NCBI GenBank assembly: GCA_016125285.1
Contig: WGMA01000010.1
Span: forward strand, 26,447 to 90,446
Direction: 5' to 3'
Length of the DNA stretch: 64,000 nucleotides
Source of the DNA: Phycisphaera sp.
GTDB taxonomy: Bacteria; Planctomycetota; Phycisphaerae; Phycisphaerales; Zrk34
Under the pieces are notes generated by a model. It was not told the origin of the DNA, searched no databases, and saw only the letters and a list, made by a program, of their open reading frames with translations. A program made the translations under genes and the position numbers. This document shows, piece by piece, positions 8,528-17,794 of the stretch. Each line of letters begins with the position of its first letter. Position 1 is the first letter of the stretch.

Positions 8528-10198
8528 TCACTTCCCCACCGCGGCGCCTTCGCGGACGTTGATGTGGTCCGGTTCGGTCTTGCCGCGGGTCCAGAGGGTG
8601 TGGTGTTTCTGGGCGTCGTCGGTGTTGGGGAAGTCGGCGCGGTAGTGGGTGCCGCGGGATTCGGTGCGGGCGGCGGCGGCGCGCGTCATCAGGGCGCCGA
8701 GGGTGAGCATGTTCTGCGTCTCCCAGCCGGCGCGGTCGTCGAAAATCTTGTCCAGCGTGTAGCGGGCCCAGAAGTCGAACATCTCGGCGACCTCGTCGAG
8801 GCGCTGGCCGTCGCGGACGATGCCGACCTGTCGCCACATGACCGAACGCAGCGTGGACTTGACGTCGGCGAGGTCGAGTTCGGTGCGGTCGGACGGGCGG
8901 ATGTCGGAGACGATCGTGGCGGGCGCGGAGGCGACACGGTCGAGCATCTCGCGTGCGCTGACCGCGGCGGTCTGTCCGCAGACCAGGCCCTCGAGCAGCG
9001 AGTTGGAGGCGAGGCGGTTGGCGCCGTTGAGGCCGGTGCACGACGCTTCGCCGCACGCGTAGAGGCCTTCGATGGAGGTGCGTGCGTCGTCGTCGGCCCA
9101 GACGCCGCCGATCATGTAGTGCGCGGCGGGCCGGATGGGGATGAGGTCCGTGCCGGGGTCGATTTCGAAGTCGTCGAGCAGCGCGGTGATGCCGGGGAAC
9201 CGCTCGGCGAAACGCGCGCGGCCGATGTGTCGCGCGTCGAGGTAGACCTTGTTGTCGACGCCCTTGGCGAGCTGGTCGAGGATCGCGCGGGAGACGATGT
9301 CGCGCGGCGCGAGCTCGGCGAGTTCGTGGATGGCGGGCATGAAGCGTTCGCCGTTGCGGTCGACGAGGTACGCACCCTCGCCGCGGACGGCCTCGGTGAT
9401 GAGCTTGCGGTCGGCGCCGGCGACGTAGAGCACCGTCGGGTGGAACTGCATGAACTCCAGGTCGGCGAGGCGCGCCCCGGCGCGGTACGCCATCGCGACG
9501 CCGTCACCCGTGGCGACCGCCGGGTTGGTCGACTCGCGGTAGACCTGGCCGCAGCCGCCCGACGCGAGGATCGTGGCCTTGGCCCAGATCATCTGCAGGC
9601 CGTACTTGGGGTGATGCGTGATGGCGCCGAGGCATCGGCCGGGGTGTCCGTTGTTGCCCGATGTGAGCAGGTCGAGCGCGAAGCAGTTGTCGAACAGCCG
9701 GATGCGATCGCGGTGCTTGGCGTTGGCGATCATCGTATGAGCGAGGGCCTTGCCGGTCGCGTCGCCGTCGGCGTGGAGGATGCGGTGGGCGGTGTGTCCA
9801 CCCTCGCGGCCGAGGTGCAGGTGACCTTCGTTGTCACGATCGAAGGGCATGCCGAGGTCGATCAGTTCGCGGATGGCGCGCGGGCCGTTCTCGATGATGT
9901 GGCGCACGACGGGCTCGTCGCAGAGCCCGGCCCCGGCGTCGAGCGTGTTGGCGACGTGCTCGTCGATGGAGTCCGCGGCGTCCATCACCGCGGCGATCCC
10001 GCCCTGCGCCCAGGCGGTGTTGGACTGGTCGAGCTTGCCCTTGGCGAGCACGATGACGTCGGCGTCGCGCGCGGCGGTGGCGGCGGCGCTGAGCCCCGCG
10101 ACGCCCGAGCCGATGACCAGCACGTCCGTGAAGATCTGCGGCAGCAGCGCGCTGCGGAACGGGATGAGGTATCGGCGTTCGTCGAAGGCTTCGTGCAT
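8528..10198 (-). CDS. nadB: L-aspartate oxidase
   Basis: 556 residues, a normal length for NadB, the FAD enzyme that oxidises aspartate to iminoaspartate in the first step of de novo NAD synthesis. The dinucleotide motif IGSGVAGLSAA is at residues 29-39. Family blocks follow: QFHPTVLY, RGEGAYLVDRNGERFM, and RPAAHYMIGGV followed by LYACGEASCTGLNGANRLAS. The C-terminal helical domain ends with TESRGTHYRADFP. It differs from succinate dehydrogenase subunit A by this C-terminal signature. nadA and nadC are not in the window. It lies upstream of the HNH gene on the same strand, with only about 26 bases between. Confidence 0.93.
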   Translation of the reverse strand: MHEAFDERRYLIPFRSALLPQIFTDVLVIGSGVAGLSAAATAARDADVIVLAKGKLDQSNTAWAQGGIAAVMDAADSIDEHVANTLDAGAGLCDEPVVRHIIENGPRAIRELIDLGMPFDRDNEGHLHLGREGGHTAHRILHADGDATGKALAHTMIANAKHRDRIRLFDNCFALDLLTSGNNGHPGRCLGAITHHPKYGLQMIWAKATILASGGCGQVYRESTNPAVATGDGVAMAYRAGARLADLEFMQFHPTVLYVAGADRKLITEAVRGEGAYLVDRNGERFMPAIHELAELAPRDIVSRAILDQLAKGVDNKVYLDARHIGRARFAERFPGITALLDDFEIDPGTDLIPIRPAAHYMIGGVWADDDARTSIEGLYACGEASCTGLNGANRLASNSLLEGLVCGQTAAVSAREMLDRVASAPATIVSDIRPSDRTELDLADVKSTLRSVMWRQVGIVRDGQRLDEVAEMFDFWARYTLDKIFDDRAGWETQNMLTLGALMTRAAAARTESRGTHYRADFPNTDDAQKHHTLWTRGKTEPDHINVREGAAVGK

Positions 10199-10250
10199 AG
10201 AGGGATATTGTAAGCCGGGCGCTAAGGCGGGGCCACGCGGGGCGTGGTGA

Positions 10251-10637
10251 TCAGGCGGCGGCGAGGCGTTCGCGGAGCCAGGCGAGGGCGGCGTCGGGAT
10301 CGCGGAAAACCTCGGTGTGGGGGTGGGTTGCCTCGGTGAGCATCTCGTACATGCGGGCCATGCCGAACTCGACGTCGGTGGACACGACGATCGCCACGGC
10401 CCCGCAGCGGAGCCGCTCGGCGTGCTGATTGGCGTGCTTGGCGAGGTAGTGGATCACCTCGACCGAGTCGTCGGGCTTGACGTCGCGACAGTCGACAAGC
10501 ACCCCGAGGCCGGGACGGAAGTCCGGGTCGGCCTTGCGTGCGTCGAGCGCGGCGATCTCGTCCTGCGTGTCGATCGCGCCGCTGCGCGTGACATACATGA
10601 TGCCCTCGTCGGGCGCGATGCGATGCGTAATGGGCAT
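10251..10637 (-). CDS. STAS/SpoIIAA-like protein
   Basis: 128 residues, cytosolic. The pattern YVTRSGAIDTQDEIAALD, then GLGVLVDCRDVKPDD, then a last part ending VFRDPDAALAWL matches the SpoIIAA/STAS-like fold (strand, polar helix, strand LVD, helix). Such proteins are common in planctomycetes and have no established biochemical role; the anti-sigma-factor-antagonist phosphoserine site is not evident. It lies between nadB and hisA on the same strand with small gaps, possibly co-transcribed from hisA. Confidence 0.65.
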   Translation of the reverse strand: MPITHRIAPDEGIMYVTRSGAIDTQDEIAALDARKADPDFRPGLGVLVDCRDVKPDDSVEVIHYLAKHANQHAERLRCGAVAIVVSTDVEFGMARMYEMLTEATHPHTEVFRDPDAALAWLRERLAAA

Positions 10638-10667
10638 GAACGCCTCCGGAAACGTGCCCGCGATGGC

Positions 10668-11393
10668 TCACACTCCCCGTTCGAGCACGGCCAGCGCGTC
10701 ATCGATCGTCATGGCTCCATCATACAAGGCCCGGCCGACGATGGAACCCTGGATGGGCAGTGGGCGCAGGTCGCGGAGGTGCTCGAGCGTGCCGACGCCG
10801 CCGGACGCGACGACGGGGACGCGCGTGGCCTCGGCGATCTCGCGTGTGGCTTCGACGTTGGGCCCGGCGAGCGTGCCGTCGGTGGCGATGTCGGTGTAGA
10901 CGATCGCGGCGAGCGGCCAGTCGGTCACACGCCGGGCGACCTCCACGGCGGTCAGCTCGAGCGTCTGCTCCCACCCGGCGATCGCGAGCTTGCCCTTGCG
11001 GGCGTCGAGGCCGAGCACGAGCCGGTCGACGAACGCGCCGTGGGCCGCACGCTCGAACCACGCCATGTTCTGCAGCGCCGCGGTGCCGAGGATGACGCGG
11101 TGCACCCCCGCGTCGAGGTACTGCTGGATCGTGTCGTTGTCGCGCACGCCCCCGCCGATCTCGACGCGGAGGTTCGTCGCGTGGCAGATGCGCGTCACGG
11201 CGTCGAGGTGCTCGGGCCTGCCGCTGCGGGCGCCGTCGAGGTCGACGACGTGCAGCCAGGACGCCCCGGCGTCGGCGAACACCTTCGCCTGCTCGACCGG
11301 GTCGTCGCCGTACGTCGTCTGCTGGTCGTAATCGCCGCGGAGGAGTCGGACGACTTTGCCGCCTCGCAAATCAATCGCTGGGAACAGGTACAC
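10668..11393 (-). CDS. hisA: ProFAR isomerase, histidine biosynthesis
   Basis: 241 residues, the usual HisA length. It catalyses the fourth histidine step, the Amadori isomerisation of ProFAR to PRFAR. The N-terminus LFPAIDLRGGKVVRLLRGD carries the first catalytic Asp (Asp8) in the AIDLxxGxxVRL signature. The second half-barrel has YTDIATDGTLAGPN with the catalytic Asp. Phosphate-binding loops IGGGVRDNDTI and ASGGVGTLEHL are present. The other his genes are not adjacent, so the gene is isolated from the pathway here. It is the first gene of a leftward run hisA, STAS-like, nadB, HNH. Confidence 0.92.
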   Translation of the reverse strand: MYLFPAIDLRGGKVVRLLRGDYDQQTTYGDDPVEQAKVFADAGASWLHVVDLDGARSGRPEHLDAVTRICHATNLRVEIGGGVRDNDTIQQYLDAGVHRVILGTAALQNMAWFERAAHGAFVDRLVLGLDARKGKLAIAGWEQTLELTAVEVARRVTDWPLAAIVYTDIATDGTLAGPNVEATREIAEATRVPVVASGGVGTLEHLRDLRPLPIQGSIVGRALYDGAMTIDDALAVLERGV

Positions 11394-11437
11394 GCGTCAT
11401 TCCTTCCTTGATTCAGGATCCGAACGGGACGCATGGT

Positions 11438-11595
11438 AGTGAAATCCCAAATCCGAAGCACGAAATCCTAAACAAATCCCAAGCACCCAATCCCCATTCT
11501 CGAAACACCAAAGCGACGCGTGTTGGACGTTTTGGATTTCGACCCTGGGATTTTGAAATTGCTCAGGATTTAGAGTTTCGGATTTCGGATTTCCC
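11438..11595. repeat. Heptad-type inverted repeat
   Basis: An AT-rich 158-base stretch between the divergent hisA and isomerase genes. The left arm (GAAATCCCAAATCCGAAGCA at 11438 onward) pairs with the right arm ending about 11595 (GGATTTCGGATTTCCC). The arms are degenerate tandem 7-mers of the type GATTTCG/GATTTCC. It sits in the shared upstream region of the two genes, so it could influence their transcription, unlike copies found at gene ends. Confidence 0.7.
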
Positions 11596-11714
11596 TGCAG
11601 GGGCGCCCGCATTGACGCGACGCCAAATTGCATCCATCATATTCGTCCCCGCGTCCGGCGCTACGTGGGCCTGAGTGTTCATCTGAATCCGACTACTCTC
11701 CAAGGAGTTGACGC

Positions 11715-12740
11715 ATGTCCAGACCCGTGACGTTGTTTACAGGCCAGTGGGCCGACCTGCCGTTTGACACGATCTGCGAGAAGGCCAAGTCGTTCGGTTA
11801 CGACGGCATCGAGCTGGCCTGCTGGGGCGACCACTTCGAGGTGGACAAGGCCCTCAGCGACGACGGCTACGTCAAGACCCGCTGGGACATCCTGACCAAG
11901 CACGGGCTGACCGCGTTCGCCATCTCCGCTCACCTCGTCGGCCAGGCGATCTGCGACCACATCGACGAGCGCCACAAGCTGATCCTCCCGCCCGACGTCT
12001 ACGGCGACGGCGAGGCCGAGGGCGTGCGTCAGCGTGCGGCCCAGAAGATGATCGACACCGCCAAGGCCGCCCGCCTGTTCATCGACGCCGGGCCCGACGG
12101 CGAGCGTCACCCCGCCGTGGTCAACGGCTTCACCGGCTCGAGCATCTGGCATTCGATCTACGCCTTCCCGCCGACCGACCAGGCCTACTGGCAGAAGGGC
12201 TTCGACGACTTCTCGGCACGCTTCAAACCGATCCTCGCCGCCTTCGAAGCGGCCAACGTCAACTTCGCCCTCGAGGTGCACCCCACCGAGATCGCGTTCG
12301 ACATCGCCTCCGCGCAGCGGGCCGTCGAGGCCGTCGGCGGGCACAAGCGATTCGGCTTCAACTACGACCCGTCGCATCTGGGCTACCAGGGCGTCGACTA
12401 CGTCAAGTTCATCTACACGTTCGGCCCGCGCATCTTCCACGTGCACATGAAGGACGCGCAGTGGGGCCGCGGCGACGGCACGGCCGGTGTCTTCGGCGGA
12501 CACACCACCTTCGCCGACCCCCGCCGCTACTGGGACTTCCGCTCGCTGGGCCACGGCGACGTCGACTTCGACTCGATCATCTGCGCCCTGAACGACGTGA
12601 AGTACGGCGGGCCGCTGAGCGTCGAGTGGGAAGACAGCCGCATGGACCGCGAGCACGGCGCCGCCGAGGCCTGCGACTTCGTCCGCGGCGTCGACTTCCC
12701 CTCCAGCGGCATCGCGTTCGACGGGCAGTTTGACAACTGA
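11715..12740 (+). CDS. Sugar phosphate isomerase/epimerase family TIM-barrel protein
   Basis: 341 residues, ribosome site AAGGAG before ATG 11715. A xylose-isomerase-like TIM barrel: [19 protein letters not shown] near the N-terminus, [31 protein letters not shown], and [16 protein letters not shown], with Glu, His and Asp residues typical of divalent-metal sites in this superfamily. The planctomycete members usually accompany sugar or inositol catabolism, but nothing next to it supports a particular substrate. A clear intrinsic terminator follows 44 bases after the stop codon. Confidence 0.85.
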   Translation: MSRPVTLFTGQWADLPFDTICEKAKSFGYDGIELACWGDHFEVDKALSDDGYVKTRWDILTKHGLTAFAISAHLVGQAICDHIDERHKLILPPDVYGDGEAEGVRQRAAQKMIDTAKAARLFIDAGPDGERHPAVVNGFTGSSIWHSIYAFPPTDQAYWQKGFDDFSARFKPILAAFEAANVNFALEVHPTEIAFDIASAQRAVEAVGGHKRFGFNYDPSHLGYQGVDYVKFIYTFGPRIFHVHMKDAQWGRGDGTAGVFGGHTTFADPRRYWDFRSLGHGDVDFDSIICALNDVKYGGPLSVEWEDSRMDREHGAAEACDFVRGVDFPSSGIAFDGQFDN

Positions 12741-12766
12741 TGCCCGTACGGCCGCGTGGTCGCCCA

Positions 12767-14011
12767 TCACTTCGGATCTGACGAACCCCCGTCGCGAGAC
12801 GGGGGTTTTTCATTGGACCGATCCGCGCCGCGCTCCGTCGCGGGAACCAGTCCGTCGGCGATCAACTGATCCGCAAGGTGCTCCATCGTGTTGATGAGCG
12901 CCGGGCCGTTGAGGTGTGTGTCTTCCAGCGCGATGCGCCAATCGTCGACGTCGCACGGCACCTTCAGGAACGGCAGCCCGGTGTTCATCTTCTCGGTGTT
13001 GGCGAACTGCTGCGCGAACGAGAAGCGGTACTTCTTGCCGTCAACCTCGTAAACCACCGGCTCCATGTGCAGCGGCTGGCCCGCCAGCCAGCTGGTCTTC
13101 GTCCGCACCTCGAACGCCGCGTAACGGCTGTCGTGCGACTTGGCCGTGCGTTGTATCTCCTGGATCAGCCGATGCGTCAGCTCGACGCCGTACGCGACGC
13201 GCGGGCTCGTGGGGATCATGCCGATCGCGAAGCTCGACTTGTCGTTGTCAAAGTTCTCGAACGGCATGTAGCCGAAGCCGCGGTCACGCATCTGCTGCCA
13301 GAACAGCGTCTTCGGCCCGTCGTCCTCGATCGGCTGGTACGGCGCGGGCAGGTACTTCTCCGCCCAGGCGCGGTCCGACGTCAGCAGCTTCACGCGCTCG
13401 CTGAACTTCTTCTGACACAGCGCCCACAGCCGAACGCGCGACAGCAGCGGCTCGCCGATCTGACTGGTCGGCCCGACCAGCTCGCCGTCCACCAGCGCGA
13501 ACGTCGGCTTCGCCGGGCTGCCCTCGATACGCTGGTTCGGAAACGTGTTGTCGTACAGATCGTTGTACGGCGTCTCCCAGAGCAGCACGAGATTCGCGCG
13601 GTAGCCGTACTTGTCGAAGTATTCACGCAGCGCCAGCAGCTCCTGGTCCTGCCCGTAGCTCGGCGCCGCGACCGTCACCACGCGCGGCGAAGCGACGCCC
13701 CGCTTCCACAACGCCCACTCCAGGTGCTTCTCGGGGATGTCGTTAAACGACAACCCCCACCCCGCCGCCTGCGAATCACCGAGCAGCACGACGACGAAGT
13801 CGTCCGGCTTGATCTCGATCGGCCGCCCGCGATACGCCATCTGGTTCTGCTGCACCGCCAACGCCTTCGACCGCCACCCGCTGACAATCTGCGGCGGATA
13901 ATCCAGCACCTGAAGCACCAGCTCGATCAACAGCAGCGACACCATCAGGCTGACCGCCACCGCGATCAGCCTGAACCACATCTTCCGACGCTTTGCGGAC
14001 GACAACGCCAT
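12767..14011 (-). CDS. Membrane-anchored SGNH/GDSL hydrolase-like protein
   Basis: 414 residues. One N-terminal membrane helix (FRLIAVAVSLMVSLLLIELVL, split by a Leu-rich core, about residues 12-32) is followed by an SGNH fold. Block I is VVLLGDSQAAGWGL, with the nucleophile Ser in GDS, and block V is EDTHLNGPA, with the Asp-x-His dyad. This resembles AlgX/AlgJ-type and other planctomycete SGNH hydrolases that act on acylated carbohydrates outside the cell. Its last codons overlap the terminator of the convergent isomerase gene. Substrate unknown. Confidence 0.8.
   Translation of the reverse strand: MALSSAKRRKMWFRLIAVAVSLMVSLLLIELVLQVLDYPPQIVSGWRSKALAVQQNQMAYRGRPIEIKPDDFVVVLLGDSQAAGWGLSFNDIPEKHLEWALWKRGVASPRVVTVAAPSYGQDQELLALREYFDKYGYRANLVLLWETPYNDLYDNTFPNQRIEGSPAKPTFALVDGELVGPTSQIGEPLLSRVRLWALCQKKFSERVKLLTSDRAWAEKYLPAPYQPIEDDGPKTLFWQQMRDRGFGYMPFENFDNDKSSFAIGMIPTSPRVAYGVELTHRLIQEIQRTAKSHDSRYAAFEVRTKTSWLAGQPLHMEPVVYEVDGKKYRFSFAQQFANTEKMNTGLPFLKVPCDVDDWRIALEDTHLNGPALINTMEHLADQLIADGLVPATERGADRSNEKPPSRDGGSSDPK
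12784..12810 (+). terminator. Rho-independent terminator after the sugar isomerase
   Basis: A perfect 10-base stem (AACCCCCGTC / GACGGGGGTT) with a GCGA tetraloop, followed by a T run to 12810. It ends transcription of the rightward isomerase gene. Unusually, the hairpin lies inside the 3' end of the convergent SGNH gene, where its DNA encodes the last residues (EKPPSRDG). Confidence 0.9.
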
Positions 14012-14046
14012 GAACGGATACTAACAACTCGGTATCTGGGGGTGAA

Positions 14047-14376
14047 TCACTGCTCGTTGTGGCTCGTATCGATCATGATCGTTTCGAACTCGTCTTCGAC
14101 CTGCGCCGTGCCCGAGCCGTCGTCGATGGCGGCGCCGATGCCGGTAGCGTGGCGCTCGGCCCAGAACAGCGGCGACCAGATCACGCGAGCGGCGCGGCCG
14201 GGGAATACGCGCACGCGGTTGAGGCCCGGCGGGTCGACCGTGCGTGTCAGCACGAAGTAGCCGCCGATGTACATCACCACGACCAGCAGCGCGATGATCC
14301 CCACCGCCAGCCACTGCCGACGGCCGGCCCGACGCGCGTCTTCATGATGCGGTGTGTCGTCCACACGCCACCTCAA
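14047..14376 (-). CDS. Small single-pass membrane protein
   Basis: 109 residues with one membrane helix (WLAVGIIALLVVVMYIGGYF, about residues 22-41) after a charged N-terminus containing HHEDARRAGRR. The extracellular part has TVDPPGLNRVRVFPG, a WSPLFWAERHATG patch, and an acidic tail. It is transcribed with ubiA just upstream (19-base gap) and followed by the SGNH gene, so the three may form one leftward unit. No recognised domain. Confidence 0.6.
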   Translation of the reverse strand: MRWRVDDTPHHEDARRAGRRQWLAVGIIALLVVVMYIGGYFVLTRTVDPPGLNRVRVFPGRAARVIWSPLFWAERHATGIGAAIDDGSGTAQVEDEFETIMIDTSHNEQ

Positions 14377-14394
14377 ACGTGAAGTCCGACGCGG

Positions 14395-15354
14395 TCAGCC
14401 GATCAGCACGTCGGCGATGCCGAGGCCGCCGAGGATCAGGCTGATGACGCCGTTGACGGTGAAGAACGCCATGGAGAACTTGCCGCGGCGGGCGGCGACG
14501 TGCTCGATCATCAGCAGGACGCCGACGATCGCGATGCCAATGGAGAACAGCGTGCCGAGCTGCGACGACATGCGGTAGGCGCCGATGAGTGCGACGAGCG
14601 CGCCGACGTGGGCGAACTTCGCGGCGACGAGCGCGCCGGTCGTACCGAGCTTCGAGGGCACCGAGTGCAGGCCGTCGCGTTGGTCGACGTCGATGTCCTG
14701 CATGGCGTAGATGATGTCGAACCCGGCGACCCAGAGCAGCACGAACCCGGCGAGGCACCACAGCACCGGGCCCGACGTGACGCTCGTCGGCTCGATGGCG
14801 AGACCGGCGGCGAGCGGGCTGATGGCCAGGGCCGCGCCGAGGAAGAAGTGGCACAGCGCGGTGAAGCGCTTCATCAGGCCGTACGCCGCGAGCCAGGCGA
14901 GCACGGCGGGCGACAGCATGGCGGGCCACCAGTTGCCCCAATACCCGAACGCCGCCGCCCCACCGACGAGCCCCGCGCCGCAGACGATCATGCCGATCAT
15001 CATGTCGCGCGGACGAACGCGCCCCGAGGGCAGCGCCCGCCCGGCAGTGCGCGGGTTGTGCTTGTCGATGTCGCGGTCGAGGTAGCGGTTGGCGAGCATC
15101 GCGAAGGTGCGGGCGAAGACCATGCAGACGACGATCAGGCCGAGCTTGGCCCAGCCCGGAAAGCCCGACGCGGCGAGGAAGGTCGCCAGCAGCGCGAACG
15201 GCATCGCGAACACCGAGTGCGACACCTTGATGTCGCCGGCCATCGCGGCGAGTCGCGCGGTCAAAGCGGGCGTGGCGCGCGGCGTGTCGGTGTCGGGCGT
15301 GGCCGGGTCACCGTCGTGTTGTGCGGGCGTCGCCGACGCCTCCGGGGATTCCAT
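14395..15354 (-). CDS. UbiA-family polyprenyltransferase (likely MqnP-type)
   Basis: 319 residues. A polar Pro/Thr-rich N-terminus of about 30 residues precedes eight or nine membrane helices. Both Asp-rich motifs of aromatic prenyltransferases are present: NRYLDRDIDKHNPRTAGR (N-x3-D-x3-D) and YAMQDIDVDQRDGLHSVP. It transfers a polyprenyl chain from its diphosphate to an aromatic acid in quinone synthesis. The similarity pattern and the UbiX homologue at 17119 fit the futalosine-type menaquinone route used by planctomycetes (MqnP), but the choice between MqnP and UbiA cannot be made by eye. Confidence 0.88.
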   Translation of the reverse strand: MESPEASATPAQHDGDPATPDTDTPRATPALTARLAAMAGDIKVSHSVFAMPFALLATFLAASGFPGWAKLGLIVVCMVFARTFAMLANRYLDRDIDKHNPRTAGRALPSGRVRPRDMMIGMIVCGAGLVGGAAAFGYWGNWWPAMLSPAVLAWLAAYGLMKRFTALCHFFLGAALAISPLAAGLAIEPTSVTSGPVLWCLAGFVLLWVAGFDIIYAMQDIDVDQRDGLHSVPSKLGTTGALVAAKFAHVGALVALIGAYRMSSQLGTLFSIGIAIVGVLLMIEHVAARRGKFSMAFFTVNGVISLILGGLGIADVLIG

Positions 15355-15714
15355 GCGGGCATGATAGCGACTCGCGCCGGGTGGGCACGTCGGTTATGGA
15401 TCGACCGCGGGGCCCACGGGGCGCGGTCCGTGACGTAAGCGCAACCTTTTCACAGGGGTGTGACATGAGGCTGTCACACCCGTTGCGGCGGCCGGGGATA
15501 GGATCGCGTGTGTGCTGAGAGCAGCACCCGCCGCGTTTCGGGCAGCGTCGAGCCGACGCTGGAAGAGAGCCCTTCCGGGCCGATGGGGGTCACGGAGAGC
15601 GACGCGGCCCCGCCGGCCGACCACCGGTCGGTGGGGCCGCGGTCTCCGCCGTCGCATCGCACAGGCGGTGACATCGCACACGGCGAGCACCGCGAACGGC
15701 AGAGATGCGGATAA
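15355..15714. other. Gene-free stretch with two strong inverted repeats
   Basis: No convincing reading frame between ubiA and the next rightward gene. A perfect 10-base inverted repeat GGGTGTGACA/TGTCACACCC with a 6-base spacer lies at 15456-15481, and a GC-rich stem (CGGCCCCGCC / GGTGGGGCCG) lies at 15605-15639. Neither is followed by a T run. They could be an operator and an RNA hairpin; this is inference from symmetry only. Confidence 0.4.
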
Positions 15715-16278
15715 ATGATTGAGGAACGGAAACGGGCGTCGCGCCACGGGCGTGGCGCGAAACGACATCGGGGGTCGACAGCCTTGAACATCCGCGTGGG
15801 ACCATTCCGGTACCGCATCGAGCTCGTCGCAGGACGGATCGAGCATGACGGGACGCTGTGGCTGGCGGTGACGGACCACGACCGCAGGCTGATCCGCGTG
15901 TCGGACAGCGTCGACGATGCCGACCGGTTGCGCGTGCTGATCGGCGAACTGATGGAGGCATGGTGGCGGTGTCAAGAGGCGGGCGAGGCGGATGACGGGA
16001 CTGGCGGACTGATGGATGCGCTGGTGGAGGGCTTCGTCGATCTGCTGGATCAGCTGGCGCCGATGCTCAGCGGAAGCGCACGGATCGACGGGCTGGCGCA
16101 GGTCGTCGCGGCGCTTCGGCTAGCCGGCCCGGGCGGGACGGGCGTCCCCGCCGGTTGTCGATTACGGCTGCGGTGTGATGATGACGCAGACGGCGTGGGC
16201 AGCGATCGAACGGCCGCGGGGCTACCTCGACCGGGGCAGCGTCCCCGCCGCACAACGGGGATCGCACAGTCGAAGTGA
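15715..16278 (+). CDS. Hypothetical protein, possible degenerate metallopeptidase-like fold
   Basis: An open frame of 187 codons; the true start is uncertain (ATG 15715, or a later codon near 15784). Residues about 24-85 look real: IRVGPFRYRIELVAG, LAVTDHDRRLIRVSD and LRVLIGELMEAWW. This layout resembles small planctomycete and phage ImmA/IrrE-like proteins that have an HExxH-type helix at the last segment, but here the position of the first His is a Gly (IGELME), so it would be inactive. The C-terminal 60 residues are low-complexity and may be non-coding read-through. Confidence 0.4.
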   Translation: MIEERKRASRHGRGAKRHRGSTALNIRVGPFRYRIELVAGRIEHDGTLWLAVTDHDRRLIRVSDSVDDADRLRVLIGELMEAWWRCQEAGEADDGTGGLMDALVEGFVDLLDQLAPMLSGSARIDGLAQVVAALRLAGPGGTGVPAGCRLRLRCDDDADGVGSDRTAAGLPRPGQRPRRTTGIAQSK

Positions 16279-16566
16279 CCAAGCACCGGGCGTCAAACCG
16301 GGACGTATGGCGCCGTCCCGGGGGCGATGTGCCCAGCGCGTTGGATGCAGAATGTTGGAAACCGGCAGTTGGTTGCCGGGCAACGATCCATCGTCATGCA
16401 ACGGCGCGGGTGCGGCCGGGGGCGCGGCGGATTGCACATCGCGGCGCACGCACGCCGTGTCCGGCCGATAGCCGGGGTGGTCAGGTCGATACGCTGTGGT
16501 GGGAGTCGGTCGTGCCCAGCGTGGTCGTGCCCTACTACTTCATTGAACGGTGCAGCCCAGCGGCGA

Positions 16567-16893
16567 TCAGCCGGACTTCTTCTTGCTCGGTCGCTTGCCG
16601 GGGACCTTGGTCGTGCCGCTGTACTGACGGCGAGAACGCTTGCGACGCGGCGAGAACTCGGTCACCTTGCCCTCGGCGACGCGCTCCAGCACCATTCGCG
16701 CCACGGCGACCTCGACCTCCTTGGGCAGGATGCCGAGCACCGCGGCCTGAAGCACCTCGTCCTGGTCGGCGAACCACATGTACAACCGACTCGCCATCTC
16801 GATCTGGCTCATGCCGTAGCGATCACACACATCGTCGATCGCCTGCTTGGCCTCGGGTGAGATAGCGATCTTGATAATGTCACGGTCAGACAT
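16567..16893 (-). CDS. Small conserved protein, possible ribbon-helix-helix regulator
   Basis: 108 residues from ATG 16893, with an excellent ribosome site (AGGAGG, 5 bases upstream). The N-terminus MSDRDIIKIAISPEAKQAID is strand-like and followed by two predicted helices (DVCDRYGMSQIEMASRLYMW), the layout of an Arc/MetJ-type ribbon-helix-helix. The C-terminus is very basic (PRRKRSRRQYS, KVPGKRPSKKKSG), consistent with nucleic acid binding. No target can be inferred. It is a lone gene with about 220 bases of AT-richer sequence upstream to the neighbouring ubiX. Confidence 0.6.
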   Translation of the reverse strand: MSDRDIIKIAISPEAKQAIDDVCDRYGMSQIEMASRLYMWFADQDEVLQAAVLGILPKEVEVAVARMVLERVAEGKVTEFSPRRKRSRRQYSGTTKVPGKRPSKKKSG

Positions 16894-17118
16894 CAAAGCC
16901 TCCTCCCCCCGAGACTCTTTGGGTCCAGCGAAGTTCCTGTCACCGTTGGTTACAACAATCCAACGGTCCCTAATCTGTTGAAGTGCGGCGGGCGTCAGTT
17001 GCTCGCCACAGGTATTTTAAATGCTGTTATATAAGGTGATATAAGTTTGCACCAGTTGCAAGCAAAATCCCTTGTTAGTCGTGGGTTATTTTCCCTATTT
17101 CGGCACGATCATTTGCAG

Positions 17119-17748
17119 TCACTCTGACTTGGCGTCATCCCGCTCGGCGCGGAAGTTCGCGGGGCTCTGCGTCCAGCGGGTGTGCAATTCATGAGGCACC
17201 CGCAGCAGGTCCAGCAGCCGGCCGGCTATAAAGTCCACCAGTTCTTCGATCGAACGCGGCAACATGTAGTACCCCGGATTCGTTGGCGCGACGATCGCCC
17301 CGGCGAGCGTCACCTGTTCCATGTTGCGGATCTCGACAAGGCTCAGCGGCGTTTCGCGATGGGCCAACACCAGCGGCAGCCGTTCCTTGAGCGCAACGCT
17401 CGCGGCGCGGTGCAGCAGGTTGTCCGACAGCCCGTTGGCGATCGCCGCCAGCGAGTTGTTCGAGCAAGGCACGACGACCATGCCGTCGTGTCGGAATGAG
17501 CCCGACGCGATCGCCGCGCCCACGTCGCGGTAGTGATGCAGCGTGATGCCGTGGTCGGCGCGTCCCCCGGCCAGGGCGGCGAGGTCGACGCCCTCCATGC
17601 CCAGCTCGTCGTGCAGCAGGCGCTGACCGAGCGGACTGACCACCAGGTGCACCTCGACGTCGGCGGCCACGAGCAGCTCGATCACGCGCCGCGCGTACGC
17701 CGCGCCGCTCGCGCCGCTGATGCCAACCACGATCCGCTTGCGGGTCAT
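17119..17748 (-). CDS. ubiX: Flavin prenyltransferase UbiX
   Basis: 209 residues from ATG 17748 (an upstream in-frame start would add ten residues not seen in the family). UbiX prenylates FMN to make the cofactor of UbiD decarboxylases. Family motifs: KRIVVGISGASGAAYA at the N-terminus, VVVPCSNNSLAAIANGLSDN, LVLAHRETPLSLVEIRNM, and GAIVAPTNPGYYMLP. With the UbiA homologue 2 kb away it fits a quinone route that needs a prenyl-FMN decarboxylase. Adjacent upstream is the HMA-like gene, same strand. Confidence 0.9.
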   Translation of the reverse strand: MTRKRIVVGISGASGAAYARRVIELLVAADVEVHLVVSPLGQRLLHDELGMEGVDLAALAGGRADHGITLHHYRDVGAAIASGSFRHDGMVVVPCSNNSLAAIANGLSDNLLHRAASVALKERLPLVLAHRETPLSLVEIRNMEQVTLAGAIVAPTNPGYYMLPRSIEELVDFIAGRLLDLLRVPHELHTRWTQSPANFRAERDDAKSE

Positions 17749-17794
17749 CGCCTTTCTCTCCGTTCTGTCGGGGCACACATCAAGGTCCGCACGA

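Noticed and set aside
16279..16566. Extra short rightward genes between the hypothetical protein and the RHH-like gene
   Set aside because: Open frames there have no ribosome site and Arg/Pro-rich random composition.
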